A stretch of 64,000 bases of DNA from Coriobacteriaceae bacterium (GCA_902364645.1 CABJEP010000004.1:1-64000); one strand, 5' to 3'. Shown: positions 52,993 through 62,254, counted from the first letter of the stretch. The notes: generated by a model from the letters alone, not told the origin. Numbers and translations are program-made.

Positions 52993-53537
52993 CTTGTAGG
53001 TCCTTCACCTTTCATCCACACGGGAATCCCGCATACCACCTCGACTGCGCGGTCGGCCAGCGCCGCCACGCCCGCGTTCACGCGCGCGAGCGCGCGCCTC
53101 CATGCCTCGGTCCCCTCATCGTAGCGCATCTCATCGGCGAACACGTCGACGGTGACCACCACCGTATACGCAGCGGCCTGAGCGAGCCGTTCGATGCCTC
53201 CGAGCACCTCGCGCGCCACAGCGTCAGGGTCACGCGGGGACAAGCCGCCTTCCGCGAAAAGCTCGTTCGCAACCAGGTTGCCCACGTCTTCCAAAAGAAG
53301 CGTGCAGCCGCGCGGAAGCTCGGGCACTGCGGTGCCCACGTCACGCGTGCGCTCGAGGGTGGAAAACCCCTTGCCCTCGCGCAGCGCCCGATGGCGCGCG
53401 ATGCGGCGGGTGCCCTCTTCCCCGAAGGGCTCCATCGTTGCCAGGTACACGCGGGGGCCGTCGTGCCCGAGGCACAGAGACTCGGCGTAGGCGCTCTTGC
53501 CGCTCGCGGCGGCGCCGATAACGAGCGTCACCGTCAT
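52989..53537 (-). CDS. cobU: Adenosylcobinamide kinase / adenosylcobinamide-phosphate guanylyltransferase
   Basis: 182 residues from ATG 53537, overlapping the cobT stop as ATGA. The P-loop VTLVIGAAASGKSAYAESL, the guanylylation motif RIARHRALREGKGF with the GMP-acceptor His, LLLEDVGNLVANELF and YTVVVTVDVFADEMRYD are all present, so this copy looks fully functional. It phosphorylates adenosylcobinamide and transfers GMP to it. Its presence makes the CobU-like half of the downstream fusion appear redundant. Confidence 0.9.
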   Translation of the reverse strand: MTVTLVIGAAASGKSAYAESLCLGHDGPRVYLATMEPFGEEGTRRIARHRALREGKGFSTLERTRDVGTAVPELPRGCTLLLEDVGNLVANELFAEGGLSPRDPDAVAREVLGGIERLAQAAAYTVVVTVDVFADEMRYDEGTEAWRRALARVNAGVAALADRAVEVVCGIPVWMKGEGPTR

Positions 53538-54676
53538 TTCACGGCCTCGAAATGCTCGTAAGCAGCCATGCCAGTCGCCGTGAACGTCTTCCCATCCCGG
53601 TATACGCGCAGCGCCGAATCCAGAAGGGGCAGATACGCCATGGCGCCCGCGCCCTCGCCCAAGTGCATGCCTGCGTCGAGGGGTGCCTTTATGCCGAGCT
53701 CGAGAAGGAGCTCCTGGCTTGCGGGTTCGCTTGATGCGTGGGTGCCCACGAGGTAGCCCAAGGCGTTGGGGCACAGGCGCGCCGCGCACAGAGCCGCCGT
53801 GCAGGATATGACCCCGTCGAGGAGCGCCGGCGCCTTCGAGGCCGCGGCCCCCAGGTAGAAGCCGCACATCGCCGCGATGTCGAAGCCGCCCACCTTCGAG
53901 AGCACGTCGATCGGGTCGGCGGGATCGGGCGAGTTCGCGTCGATAGCGCGCTCGACCACGTCGCGCTTGCGCGCGAGCGAGGCGTCCGAGAGCCCCGCGC
54001 CGCGCCCGACGAGGCTCCGCGCGTCCGCCCGGATGAGCACTGCGGCCACCGCCGCCGAGGTGGTCGTGTTGCCGATGCCCATCTCGCCCGCGGCGAGAAG
54101 GCGCACGCCGGCGCGGGCAAGCCCGCACGCGACGGCGATTCCGACCTCGATCGCGCGCACGGCCCCATCTCGAGACATAGCGGGGCCGTGCGCGATGTTG
54201 CCACTCCCCCGCCGCACGTTCGCGCGCACCATGCGCGCGTCTTCTATGCCCCGGGCCATACCCACGTCGACGGGCACGACCTCGGCACCCGCGAACGCCG
54301 CCATGCGGCAGGCGCTCGTGGCCCCCTCGCACATGTTGCGCGCGACGGCTCGCGTCACGTCTTGCCCGCTTTGCGACACGCCTTCGGCAACGATCCCGTT
54401 GTCGGAGAAGAATACCGCGAGCGCACGGGGAAACTCGGCCACCTCGGCGCTCCCCTGAGCTGCGGCGATACACGCGACGGCGTCTTCAAAGTCGCCCAAT
54501 CCCCCCAAGGGGTGCGCGATGGAGTCCCACGCGGCGTACGCGGCGGCGCGGGCGCACTCGTCTGCGGGCTCGATCCGGGAGAGCGTGGCTTCGAGCACGG
54601 CGCCCGGCGCCGACGAGAACGCGCGCTCGACTTCCTCGCGGATGCAGGCAAGCGCGGTTTCGGTTGCTTCAGCCAT
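53534..54676 (-). CDS. cobT: Nicotinate-nucleotide--dimethylbenzimidazole phosphoribosyltransferase
   Basis: 380 residues from ATG 54676, which follows GAGAGGAG; a far longer frame upstream is noise. FFSDNGIVAEGVSQSGQDVT matches the DHGVxxEGVS opening, and LLAAGEMGIGNTTTSAAVAA is the signature loop. The C-terminal MHLGEGAGAMAYLPLLDSAL holds the catalytic Glu region. It activates the lower-ligand base as alpha-ribazole phosphate. No bzaA-F type benzimidazole genes are visible, so the base may be scavenged or be a different one. Confidence 0.93.
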   Translation of the reverse strand: MAEATETALACIREEVERAFSSAPGAVLEATLSRIEPADECARAAAYAAWDSIAHPLGGLGDFEDAVACIAAAQGSAEVAEFPRALAVFFSDNGIVAEGVSQSGQDVTRAVARNMCEGATSACRMAAFAGAEVVPVDVGMARGIEDARMVRANVRRGSGNIAHGPAMSRDGAVRAIEVGIAVACGLARAGVRLLAAGEMGIGNTTTSAAVAAVLIRADARSLVGRGAGLSDASLARKRDVVERAIDANSPDPADPIDVLSKVGGFDIAAMCGFYLGAAASKAPALLDGVISCTAALCAARLCPNALGYLVGTHASSEPASQELLLELGIKAPLDAGMHLGEGAGAMAYLPLLDSALRVYRDGKTFTATGMAAYEHFEAVK

Positions 54677-56051
54677 GCCGTCTCCTCTCTGCAAACGACG
54701 CTGCGGCAGACGCGAACGCGCGCGCAACGTCGGGGTTCGCAGGATAGTACACATGCGGGAAGCCCGCAACCAGGGACGGGGTGGTCGACATGCACGGCCA
54801 GCCCTTGTCGCGCCGGGGCTTCTGCGCCCAGAAGTCGCCGCCCGGGCAGGTGGACTGCCAGTAGTGGAACTCGTGCGCGCGGATGCGTGTGCCGCGCGGC
54901 CCGTAGAGCCCGTCGCGTTGGGAAGTGAGCTCCACGTACCCGAAATGGGACAGCCTTCCCCCATTCTCGCTTGCGCCCTCAAGGGCGCCCGCAACAGGCC
55001 AGCGCCGCCCCTCGCTATCGGCGATTTCGCGCTGCAGGTACAGAAACCCACCGCATTCGGCGACCGTCGGCATGCCGGATTCCACCGCGCGCCGCACCGC
55101 CTCGCGCATCGGCGCGTTCTCGGAGAGCTGCCGCGCATGGAGCTCCGGGTAGCCGCCCCCCAGATAGAGGGCGCTTGTCCCCCGGGGCAACTCGCTATCA
55201 CACAGGGGGCTGAAAAAGGCCAGCTCGCAACCCAGGTCCTCGAGCGCGCGCAGGTTCTCCTCGTAGTAGAACGAGAACGCCTCGTCACGCGCGACGGCGA
55301 CGATGGGCCGCGCTCCCGCGATCGGCTCCAACCGGTAAGGTTCCTCGCGGATATCGGGTGCCGTCACCGCTATTTCGAGCAAGCGGTCGACGTCGACGCT
55401 CTTTTCCACCAGCTCGGCCATCTTGTCGATGCGCGCGGAGAGCTGCTCGACCTCGTCGGCGGTCACAAGCCCCAGATGCCGGCTTTCGAGCGAGAACGCC
55501 TCGTCGGCGGGGATATTCCCCAAAACCGCGACGCCCGTGTGCTTCTCGATCGCAGGCGCCGCGTAGGCGCAGGCAGCGGCGCTCGTCTTGTTCAGCACGA
55601 CGCCGCGCACGTTCGCACAAGGCAGGAACTCGGCAATGCCGCGGATTACGGCGGCGAGCGATAAAGACGCCCCGCGCCCGTTCACCACTAAAACGACCGG
55701 CGTTTCCGTGTCGCGCGCAACCTGGTAGCTGCTCGCGTCGGCCACGCCGGGCGCCATGCCGTCGTAGAAGCCCATAACCCCCTCGAGCACCGCGACATCC
55801 GCGCCCGCGGCGCCGCGTGCGAGCAGGGCGCGCAGCGTCGGGGCGTCGGTGAAGAAGCCGTCTAAATTGCCCGAGCGCGCACCCACGACGCGGCGATGAA
55901 AGAGCGGGTCAATGTAGTCGGGTCCGCATTTGAAGGCCGCGCATGCAAGGCCGCGACGCGCGAGCGCGCGCAGGAGCGCGCACGTGACGACCGTCTTGCC
56001 GCTCCCGCTCGAGGGCGCAGCGACCATGAAGCGCGGGATGGACGTGCTCAC
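54669..56051 (-). CDS. cbiA: Cobyrinic acid a,c-diamide synthase
   Basis: 460 residues, the normal length. The N-terminal P-loop FMVAAPSSGSGKTVVTCALL and VAVLEGVMGFYDGM are typical, as are RPIVAVARDEAFSFYY and GLYLGGGYPELHA-like ALYLGGGYPELHARQL; the glutaminase Cys lies in PTVAECGGFLYLQ. It amidates the a and c carboxylates using glutamine and ATP. The start overlaps the cbiET stop as ATGA. Confidence 0.94.
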   Translation of the reverse strand: MSTSIPRFMVAAPSSGSGKTVVTCALLRALARRGLACAAFKCGPDYIDPLFHRRVVGARSGNLDGFFTDAPTLRALLARGAAGADVAVLEGVMGFYDGMAPGVADASSYQVARDTETPVVLVVNGRGASLSLAAVIRGIAEFLPCANVRGVVLNKTSAAACAYAAPAIEKHTGVAVLGNIPADEAFSLESRHLGLVTADEVEQLSARIDKMAELVEKSVDVDRLLEIAVTAPDIREEPYRLEPIAGARPIVAVARDEAFSFYYEENLRALEDLGCELAFFSPLCDSELPRGTSALYLGGGYPELHARQLSENAPMREAVRRAVESGMPTVAECGGFLYLQREIADSEGRRWPVAGALEGASENGGRLSHFGYVELTSQRDGLYGPRGTRIRAHEFHYWQSTCPGGDFWAQKPRRDKGWPCMSTTPSLVAGFPHVYYPANPDVARAFASAAASFAERRRHG

Positions 56052-57520
56052 TGGGCGCCGCCTTCCCCACCTGCGGCGTTGCAGTTAGCAAGCGAGACCA
56101 CCTCAACGGATGGTTTCCCCTCGGCAGAGGGGTCCTCCCCGACAGGTGACTCAACAAGCGCCCCGACATCGGCAAGCTCCTCGGCATCCGCGCCCGCACC
56201 ACGCGCGCTGACGAGGAACACGGGGTTTTGCGCCTTCATAAGATGGTGCGAGCCTACAGCCTCGGCGCGGGCGGCCGAAACCTGGCACGCCTCGAACTCC
56301 TTAAAGCGCGAACCCGAGAGGAGCGCGCACGCCTCGGTGAGCGTCTCAACGGTGACGCATGGCACGCACAGGCGAACCTGCGAGTTCTTCTCGAGCGCCG
56401 CCTCCACGATGGAGGGAAGCTCGCCCGCGCTCCCGCCGACGAACACGGCGTCGGGGACGGGCAGTTTCGCGAGCGCTTCGGGGGCGACACCGGGGACCGC
56501 ATGCACGTTGCCGCACCCGAATGCATCCGCGTTCTCTCGGATGAGCCGCACGCCGGCCGCGTTGCGCTCGACCGCCCATACCGACCCCGCTCGCGCGACG
56601 AGCGCCGCCTCGATCGACACGCTCCCCGTGCCGGCGCCGACATCCCACACGGTGTCGGTCGCGGTAAGGCGCAGCTTCGCGAGCGCGACGGCGCGCACCT
56701 CCTGCTTGGTCATGGGAACGTCGCCGCGGATGAAGAGCTCGTCGGGAATGCCCGAGGAAGCGTACGGCCAGCGGGAGCTCGCGGCGCGGGATGCGCCCGC
56801 AGAGTCCGCCGCGAAAGAAGCCGCCGCGGGCGCAGACGCGCCGGCCGGCGCCTCGGAGGCTGCGCTAGAGCCCGCAGGCGACCCGGCGCAGCCTGCGAAC
56901 TCGATAAGCATCACGTTCAAGTCGTCGAACGTCTGACCTGCGATTTCACTTGCGGTCGCGCAGGTGATGCGCTCGTCGGGGTACGACAGGCGCTCGGCCA
57001 CCGTCACGCGCGCGTCCGCGAAGCCCGCCTGCACAAGCTCGCCCGAAAGCCGCGAGGGGTCTTCCCCGCCCGACGTGGCGAGGAAGAGCTCACCTGCGCG
57101 CTCGGCCTCGGCCACGATGTCGCACGCCACGCCGTGAGCGCTCGCGAAGCGCCAATCCTGCCATGGACGCGCGAGGCGCGCGGCGAGATACGACGCTGAG
57201 CTTATGCCGGGAATGACGCGCACGTCCACCCGCGCGTCGCCGGAGAGCGCCTCCACCAGGCGGCGCGCGCCGCTGAACAGCCCCACATCGCCCGTCATCA
57301 CGACCACGGCGCGCTGCCACGACGCCGCATCAGTGAGCGCGGCGACGATGTCCGCCGTCTTCACGAGCTCGCATCTCACCACGTCGGGCGGCACGTCGAT
57401 GCCGACAAGCGCGCGATGAGCGCCGATGACCACGTCGGCGATGTCGATCGCGTCGAGCGCCGCACGCGAGAGCAAGTCGGGGTTTCCGGGCCCCGCCCCG
57501 ATGATCGTTACCTTTCGCAT
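56048..57520 (-). CDS. cbiET: CbiE-CbiT fusion: cobalt-precorrin-7 C5-methyltransferase / cobalt-precorrin-6B C15-methyltransferase (decarboxylating)
   Basis: 490 residues from ATG 57520. Residues 1-205 are CbiE, a tetrapyrrole methylase (VTIIGAGPGNPDLLSRAAL, VVVMTGDVGLFSGARRL, IPGISSASYLAARL). Residues 210-255 are an Ala/Ser/Gly linker, and residues about 260-450 are the CbiT SAM methyltransferase (IRGDVPMTKQEVRAVALAKL, VWDVGAGTGSVSIEAAL). A Glu/Pro-rich tail ends it. Fused CbiE-CbiT is known as CobL in other organisms. It overlaps cbiH by 13 bases. Confidence 0.92.
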   Translation of the reverse strand: MRKVTIIGAGPGNPDLLSRAALDAIDIADVVIGAHRALVGIDVPPDVVRCELVKTADIVAALTDAASWQRAVVVMTGDVGLFSGARRLVEALSGDARVDVRVIPGISSASYLAARLARPWQDWRFASAHGVACDIVAEAERAGELFLATSGGEDPSRLSGELVQAGFADARVTVAERLSYPDERITCATASEIAGQTFDDLNVMLIEFAGCAGSPAGSSAASEAPAGASAPAAASFAADSAGASRAASSRWPYASSGIPDELFIRGDVPMTKQEVRAVALAKLRLTATDTVWDVGAGTGSVSIEAALVARAGSVWAVERNAAGVRLIRENADAFGCGNVHAVPGVAPEALAKLPVPDAVFVGGSAGELPSIVEAALEKNSQVRLCVPCVTVETLTEACALLSGSRFKEFEACQVSAARAEAVGSHHLMKAQNPVFLVSARGAGADAEELADVGALVESPVGEDPSAEGKPSVEVVSLANCNAAGGEGGAQ

Positions 57521-58251
57521 GGAATCTCCCGATACCCGCGCGGCGTGACCATACGGCCGCCTACGCGCTTCGTGTCCGCGTTGCCGACGAACACGGTGGT
57601 GAACATGTCGGCGTCGAACTCCCCCAGCTCGGAGAGCCTGCACATGCCCGACTGCTGCCCCTCGCGCCCGATGTTGCGTACCCAGCCGCAGAGCGTGTCG
57701 GGGGCCTTCCATTCGAGCATAATCTTCGCCGCGCGCGAGAGCCTGTCGGCGCGCTTTCTGCTGCGCGGGTTGTACAAACAGATGCAGAAGTCGGCGCTCG
57801 CCACGGCAGCGAGCCTGCGCTCGATGACCTCCCACGGCGTGAGCAGGTCGGAGAGCGACACGACCGCGAAGTCGTGGGCAAGCGGGGCGCCGAGCACCGC
57901 CGACCCGCTCTGAGCCGCGGTGGCCCCGGCGATAACTTCCACGTCTACATCGGGGTAGTCCTCCGCAAGCTCCAGCACGGGGCTCGCCATGCCGTACACG
58001 CCCGCGTCACCGCTGCACACGAGCGCCACGGCTTCTCCGCTCTGCGCGCGCGAAAGCGCCAGGCGGCACCGTTCGACCTCGTGCATCATCGGCGTCGCGA
58101 GATGCGCCGCGTCGGGCACGGCGGCGAGCGCGAGCTCCACGTATTTCGTGTACCCCACAACGATGTCGGCCGCCTCGAGCGCGCGCCGAGCCGCAATCGT
58201 CATGCCGTCGGGGCCGCCCGGGCCAATCCCCACCACGAAGAGCTTTCCCAT
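57508..58251 (-). CDS. cbiH: Cobalt-factor III / precorrin-3B C17-methyltransferase
   Basis: 247 residues from ATG 58251; AAGGAG fits this ATG better than the overlapping GTG at 58254. KLFVVGIGPGGPDGMTIAA is the tetrapyrrole methylase opening, with ADIVVGYTKYVEL, LVCSGDAGVYGMASPVLEL, VIAGATAAQSGSAVLGAPL and DFCICLYNPRSRKRADRL specific to CbiH/CobJ. It methylates C17 and drives ring contraction in the anaerobic pathway. It overlaps the cbiG stop. Confidence 0.94.
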   Translation of the reverse strand: MGKLFVVGIGPGGPDGMTIAARRALEAADIVVGYTKYVELALAAVPDAAHLATPMMHEVERCRLALSRAQSGEAVALVCSGDAGVYGMASPVLELAEDYPDVDVEVIAGATAAQSGSAVLGAPLAHDFAVVSLSDLLTPWEVIERRLAAVASADFCICLYNPRSRKRADRLSRAAKIMLEWKAPDTLCGWVRNIGREGQQSGMCRLSELGEFDADMFTTVFVGNADTKRVGGRMVTPRGYREIPCER

Positions 58252-59384
58252 CACCGCTCCTTAAACGAAAGTTCGATAGTTACCTTGGAAAACGCGACGG
58301 TCACGCCGCCGTGAGCGAGCTTCGGGAAGAAAAGTTTGCCCCCGCCCGCGAGCGCCGCGCGCTCGCACACGTTGTCGACCCCCACCGTCGCGCGCACGAA
58401 ATCAGATGGCGAAACGCTGCCTTCGACCTGCGACAACTCCTCTGCGGAATACGTCGCGAGCGGGATACTGCGCGCGTGGCAGAAGGCGAGCAGACCCTCC
58501 TCGCGCGCCTTAACGTCGATCGTCGCCGCCTCGCGCACGGCCGAAGGCGAGATGCCCGCCTGCCCGCACGCGAGAAGAAACGCCTCCCCGATCGCTTCGG
58601 TGCACGCACCGCGACGGCACCCTATGCCCGCAACGATGCAGGGTAAGACAAGGTGAAGCGGCTCGCGCGCAGGCGCCTGCGCCCGCACGCCCGCCGGCTT
58701 CCCCGTCACACCGGCGGGCACGACCTCGCCCGTTGTCTCCGCCGCGCGAACGGACGCACCTGCATTCGCGCCAGCGAACGGCGACACGACGATATCGGCC
58801 CGAGCGCGGTCGGACGCAATGTCAACCCCCTCAGGCGGCTGTCCCGAAATCGGCATGTCGGAATAGAGCGCCACGCGCCCGCCCGAAAGCAGCCGCGCCG
58901 ACACTCGCTTGATAGCCTCGGGATTCGAAACGGCGAGCCCAGCACAGCGCGCCCACGTATCCACCGCCCACACGCCGCGGACGTCGGTCGCCGTGGTGAT
59001 GACGGGGATGGCCCCTGCCGCGCGTGCCACAGTTTGCGCAAGCTCGTTCGCACCGCCCAAATGCCCCGACAAAAGCGAGACGGCAAAGCGCCCCGCCTCG
59101 TCGATCACCACAACCGCGGAATCGTTTGCCTTCGAGGCGACATGCGGCGCGATCGCCCGCACGGCGATGCCCGCCGCGCCCACGAACAGAAGCGCGTCCG
59201 ACGCTTCCCACGCGAGCGCCGTCCATGCGCGCAGGTCGGCCTTCCCCTCGCCGAACCCGCGCGAAACGGAAACGTTCCAGCCAGAGTCATCTTCACCTGT
59301 CTGCGCGCAATCGGAAAGCGCGCGTGCGGTGCGCTCCGCCAACGCATACCCCCTCTCAGTGAACGCTATGCAGGAAACCCTCAT
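58251..59384 (-). CDS. cbiG: Cobalt-precorrin-5A hydrolase
   Basis: 377 residues. The N-terminal half has ALLFVGAAGIAVRAIAPHVA, VVVIDEAGRFAVSLLSGHLG and GANELAQTVARAAGA; the C-terminal CbiG_C domain has VAGIGCRRGACTEAIGEAFL and ATIDVKAREEGLLAF. A segment of about 60 residues between them (around 58680-58860) is Ala/Gly/Pro-rich and looks like an inserted linker. It opens the delta-lactone and releases acetaldehyde. The stop of cbiL is flush with its ATG. Confidence 0.92.
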   Translation of the reverse strand: MRVSCIAFTERGYALAERTARALSDCAQTGEDDSGWNVSVSRGFGEGKADLRAWTALAWEASDALLFVGAAGIAVRAIAPHVASKANDSAVVVIDEAGRFAVSLLSGHLGGANELAQTVARAAGAIPVITTATDVRGVWAVDTWARCAGLAVSNPEAIKRVSARLLSGGRVALYSDMPISGQPPEGVDIASDRARADIVVSPFAGANAGASVRAAETTGEVVPAGVTGKPAGVRAQAPAREPLHLVLPCIVAGIGCRRGACTEAIGEAFLLACGQAGISPSAVREAATIDVKAREEGLLAFCHARSIPLATYSAEELSQVEGSVSPSDFVRATVGVDNVCERAALAGGGKLFFPKLAHGGVTVAFSKVTIELSFKER

Positions 59385-60074
59385 CTAGCGCACCACCATC
59401 GTCGAGAAGTAGCTGCCCCGATCGGGCACATCGTCGAGCGAGCGGTACACGCGCTCGCCCGGAAGCCCACAGTCCTCTACGAGCTCGGCACCGTCGAAGG
59501 CACCCTCCTCGCGAAGGATGCGCTTCGTGTCCGCAAGCGAGCGGCGCGCCTTCATGACCACCTTCGTCCCCGGCCAGCCGATTGCGCGGCGAACGTCATC
59601 GTAGCCGCCGGGCACGATGTGCAGAGGCGACGACATCTCGGGCGTGAGGTCGCGCTCGAGCGCCGCGGCGACCGCGCAGAAGCTCGGCACGCCGGGAATG
59701 GCGCGCGCCTCGAACCCGCGGGCGCGCACGTCGGGCGCTATGCGCTGGAAGGTGGCGTAGATGCTTGGGTCCCCCAGGTTCAGCAGCGCGACGTCGCGGG
59801 CCGCATCCAGGTGCGCGACAAGCTCGCGAACAAGCGAGGCATGCTCGGCCGCGCGGCGCTCGGCGTCGCGCGTCATCGAGAATCGCACGGGGATCACCGT
59901 CTTGCCTGTAAGGTCGACGGCGCCGCGCACAATGTCAAGCGCGACCATGACCCCGTCCGCCGTTTGCGGTGCGGCGATGACCGGACACGATTCGATTGTG
60001 CGGACGGCCTTGATCGTGAGCAGCTCGGGGTCGCCAGGCCCCGTGCCCACCCCGTACAGCACGCCTTTACTCAT
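59385..60074 (-). CDS. cbiL: Cobalt-factor II / precorrin-2 C20-methyltransferase
   Basis: 229 residues from ATG 60074, inside the last codons of cbiD. LYGVGTGPGDPELLTIKAVR is the CbiL-specific tetrapyrrole methylase opening; LLNLGDPSIYATFQRI and IPGVPSFCAVAAALERDL follow. It adds the C20 methyl group early in corrin synthesis. Its substrate is made by the chelatase step (cbiK) after sirohydrochlorin. Confidence 0.94.
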   Translation of the reverse strand: MSKGVLYGVGTGPGDPELLTIKAVRTIESCPVIAAPQTADGVMVALDIVRGAVDLTGKTVIPVRFSMTRDAERRAAEHASLVRELVAHLDAARDVALLNLGDPSIYATFQRIAPDVRARGFEARAIPGVPSFCAVAAALERDLTPEMSSPLHIVPGGYDDVRRAIGWPGTKVVMKARRSLADTKRILREEGAFDGAELVEDCGLPGERVYRSLDDVPDRGSYFSTMVVR

Positions 60075-61251
60075 ACGTCGCCCCCAATTCCCCGATAACA
60101 GCATCGGCGCCCGACGTGCGGAAAAGCTCGCGGCGCCCGGCGTCGAACACGACCGCGGCGATGTCGCATGCGCCCGCCGCGCGGCGGCGCAACCTGTCCT
60201 CGATTGCCGCAGCGAGCGAGGCGCGCACAGCATCCCCCACGCCGGCGGCCTCGATTACCTCAAGCGCCGTCGTGGTCGTGACCGACGACATGATCTCGTG
60301 CACGGTCTTCGCGCCCGCGCCGGCCAAGGCCGCGTGGGCGGCCAGAATCTCCGCGCGGCAGTCGGCGGTACGCGAATGGGTGTCCATGATGCCGCCCGCG
60401 ACCTTCACTAGCTTGCCGATGTGTCCCACAAGAAGGACATTGGTAAATCCCTCGCGAACGCAGCAATCAATCGCATCGCCCACAAAGTTGGAGATGAAGA
60501 CCACCGGCGCACCGTTTAGGTGGAAATGCCCCGAGATGAACTGCCCGCCGTAGTTGCCGGGCGTGAGCACGACTCCGCGCCGCCCCATAGCCGCATGCTG
60601 CCGGATCTCGAGCTCGATGCTGTCGCGCAAGGCAGCGAGGCTGCGCGGCTCGACGATGCCCGTCGTACCCAGGATGGAGATGCCGTCCTCTATCCCCAGG
60701 TGCGGGTTGAAGGTCTTTTCGGCAAGGGCAACACCCTCGGGTACCGAAATCGTCACAGCAATATTTCCAGAAAAGCCGTGCGCGGCGCACACCTCGCGCA
60801 CCGCCGAAGTGATCATCGCGCGCGGCGTCGCGTTGATGGCGGCCGCCCCCACCGGCTGCTCAAGCCCGGGCAACGTCACGCGCCCCACGCCCACGCCGCC
60901 ATCGACGGAAACTTCCGATTCGCGCGCGGGCACGCCCTTGCTGCCCGCAGCGCCCGTGCCCGGCCCCGCATGTTCCACGAGCGCGTACACGAGCACGCCG
61001 TCGGTCACATCGGCATCGTCGCCTGCGTCCTTTCGCACGGCGCACTGGGCGCACCCCTCGCCGATGCATACGTCGACCACGTCCGTCTCGACGGGCAGCC
61101 CGCCGGGGGTGACGATCGACACGCGGCCCACGGTCTTTCGTGACAAGAGCATCTCGCAGGCCGCCTTCGCCGCGAGAGCGGCGCAGCTCCCCGTGGTGTA
61201 GCCGCAGCGCAGGCGGGTCGTCCCGGTATATATGTAGTGCTCGAAGGCCAC
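60067..61251 (-). CDS. cbiD: Cobalt-precorrin-5B C1-methyltransferase
   Basis: 394 residues from GTG 61251, one base after the cbiF stop. RCGYTTGSCAALAAKAACEM is the CbiD hallmark, with INATPRAMITSAVREVCA, GTTGIVEPRSLAALRDSIEL, LTPGNYGGQFISGHF and LLVGHIGKLVKVAGGIMDTHS. It adds the C1 methyl group in the anaerobic pathway; its presence, with CbiG and CbiK, shows the oxygen-independent route. Its end overlaps cbiL. Confidence 0.95.
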   Translation of the reverse strand: MAFEHYIYTGTTRLRCGYTTGSCAALAAKAACEMLLSRKTVGRVSIVTPGGLPVETDVVDVCIGEGCAQCAVRKDAGDDADVTDGVLVYALVEHAGPGTGAAGSKGVPARESEVSVDGGVGVGRVTLPGLEQPVGAAAINATPRAMITSAVREVCAAHGFSGNIAVTISVPEGVALAEKTFNPHLGIEDGISILGTTGIVEPRSLAALRDSIELEIRQHAAMGRRGVVLTPGNYGGQFISGHFHLNGAPVVFISNFVGDAIDCCVREGFTNVLLVGHIGKLVKVAGGIMDTHSRTADCRAEILAAHAALAGAGAKTVHEIMSSVTTTTALEVIEAAGVGDAVRASLAAAIEDRLRRRAAGACDIAAVVFDAGRRELFRTSGADAVIGELGATYE

Positions 61252-61252
61252 G

Positions 61253-62044
61253 CTAGCTGCTCGCCTTCCGATACCCCGTGGCAAACGAAGGGTCGTAAAG
61301 CTTGCTGCGCTCGTACGACTCCGCTTGCGCGCCGTCGTGCGCAAGCCCGCCGCGAGCTCCGAGCACGCTGCCCACCACCACGAGCGCCGTGCGGTCGATG
61401 CCCTCTCGCGCGCCCGCATCGGCGAGCGTGCCCACTGTGCATCGCACCACGCGCTCCTCAGGCCAGGTCGCCTTATACACGAGCGCCGCCGGCTCGTCGG
61501 AGCTGCGGCCCGCGGCCAAAAGCTCGGCGGAAAGCTCGGCGAGCATACCCGAGCTCAAGAAGATGACCATAGTCGAGCCGCTTTCCGCCATGGTGCGCAT
61601 GCCCTCGCCCGCAGGCATGGGGGTGCGCCCGGAAAGCCGCGTGATCACGACCGACTGGCTGATTCCCGGCAGCGTGTATTCCTGGCGAAGCGCCGCCGCG
61701 GCACCGCAAAAGCTCGACACGCCGGGCACCACCTCGTAGTCCACGCCGCGCGCGTCGAGCGCGTCCATCTGCTCCTGGATGGCGCCGTACAGGCACGGGT
61801 CGCCCGTGTGCAGGCGCACCACTTCCTCGCCCCGCGCATCTGCCGCGCACATCACGTCGAGCACTTCCTCCAAGGTCATGTGCGCGCTGTCGTAGACGAT
61901 GCAGGATTCCTTGCACTCAGCGAGCAGCTCGGGGTTCACAAGGCTCCCCGCCCAAACGACCACGTCGGCCGCGTGCAGAAGGCGCGCCCCGCGCAGCGTG
62001 ATAAGGTCGGCGGCGCCAGAGCCTGCGCCAACGATATGAATCAT
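61253..62044 (-). CDS. cbiF: Cobalt-precorrin-4 C11-methyltransferase
   Basis: 263 residues from ATG 62044, with GGGAAGG upstream. IHIVGAGSGAADLITLRGAR, VVWAGSLVNPELL, VVRLHTGDPCLYGAIQEQM and VVPGVSSFCGAAAALRQEYT are all CbiF/CobM signatures. It adds the C11 methyl group. It is the first gene of the minus-strand cobalamin operon. Its upstream region is shared with the divergent cbiK promoter; no riboswitch is recognisable on the minus strand. Confidence 0.94.
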   Translation of the reverse strand: MIHIVGAGSGAADLITLRGARLLHAADVVVWAGSLVNPELLAECKESCIVYDSAHMTLEEVLDVMCAADARGEEVVRLHTGDPCLYGAIQEQMDALDARGVDYEVVPGVSSFCGAAAALRQEYTLPGISQSVVITRLSGRTPMPAGEGMRTMAESGSTMVIFLSSGMLAELSAELLAAGRSSDEPAALVYKATWPEERVVRCTVGTLADAGAREGIDRTALVVVGSVLGARGGLAHDGAQAESYERSKLYDPSFATGYRKASS

Positions 62045-62175
62045 CCGAGCCTTCCCTTCCCGTTTCTCATCGCAACCGTTTACGCCGCCATTCGCGCAGC
62101 GGGCAAAACACGGCGCCTGCGGCAGCAATCGGCGCAAATACGCAGGCAGGAGGCGCAATGCCGCCCGCGCTGGCT

Positions 62176-62204
62176 TTGACACGTTCACAAGTGCCCACTA
62201 TCAT
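62176..62204 (+). promoter_or_regulatory. Strong sigma-70-type promoter for cbiK
   Basis: TTGACA (62176-62181), a 17-base spacer and TATCAT (62199-62204). The -10 lies within the small palindrome ACTATCATAGT (62198-62208), which could also be an operator. Transcription would begin about 62211, giving a leader of roughly 290 bases. Confidence 0.8.
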
Positions 62205-62254
62205 AGTAAAAGTTTCGGCAACGAGCATATGACAATCGGATAAAAGGAAATGAC

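Noticed and set aside
62045-62175. Second cobalamin riboswitch on the minus strand before cbiF
   Set aside because: GC-rich stems are present, but the GGGAA, ACTGT and AGCCA core boxes are not in a workable order on that strand.
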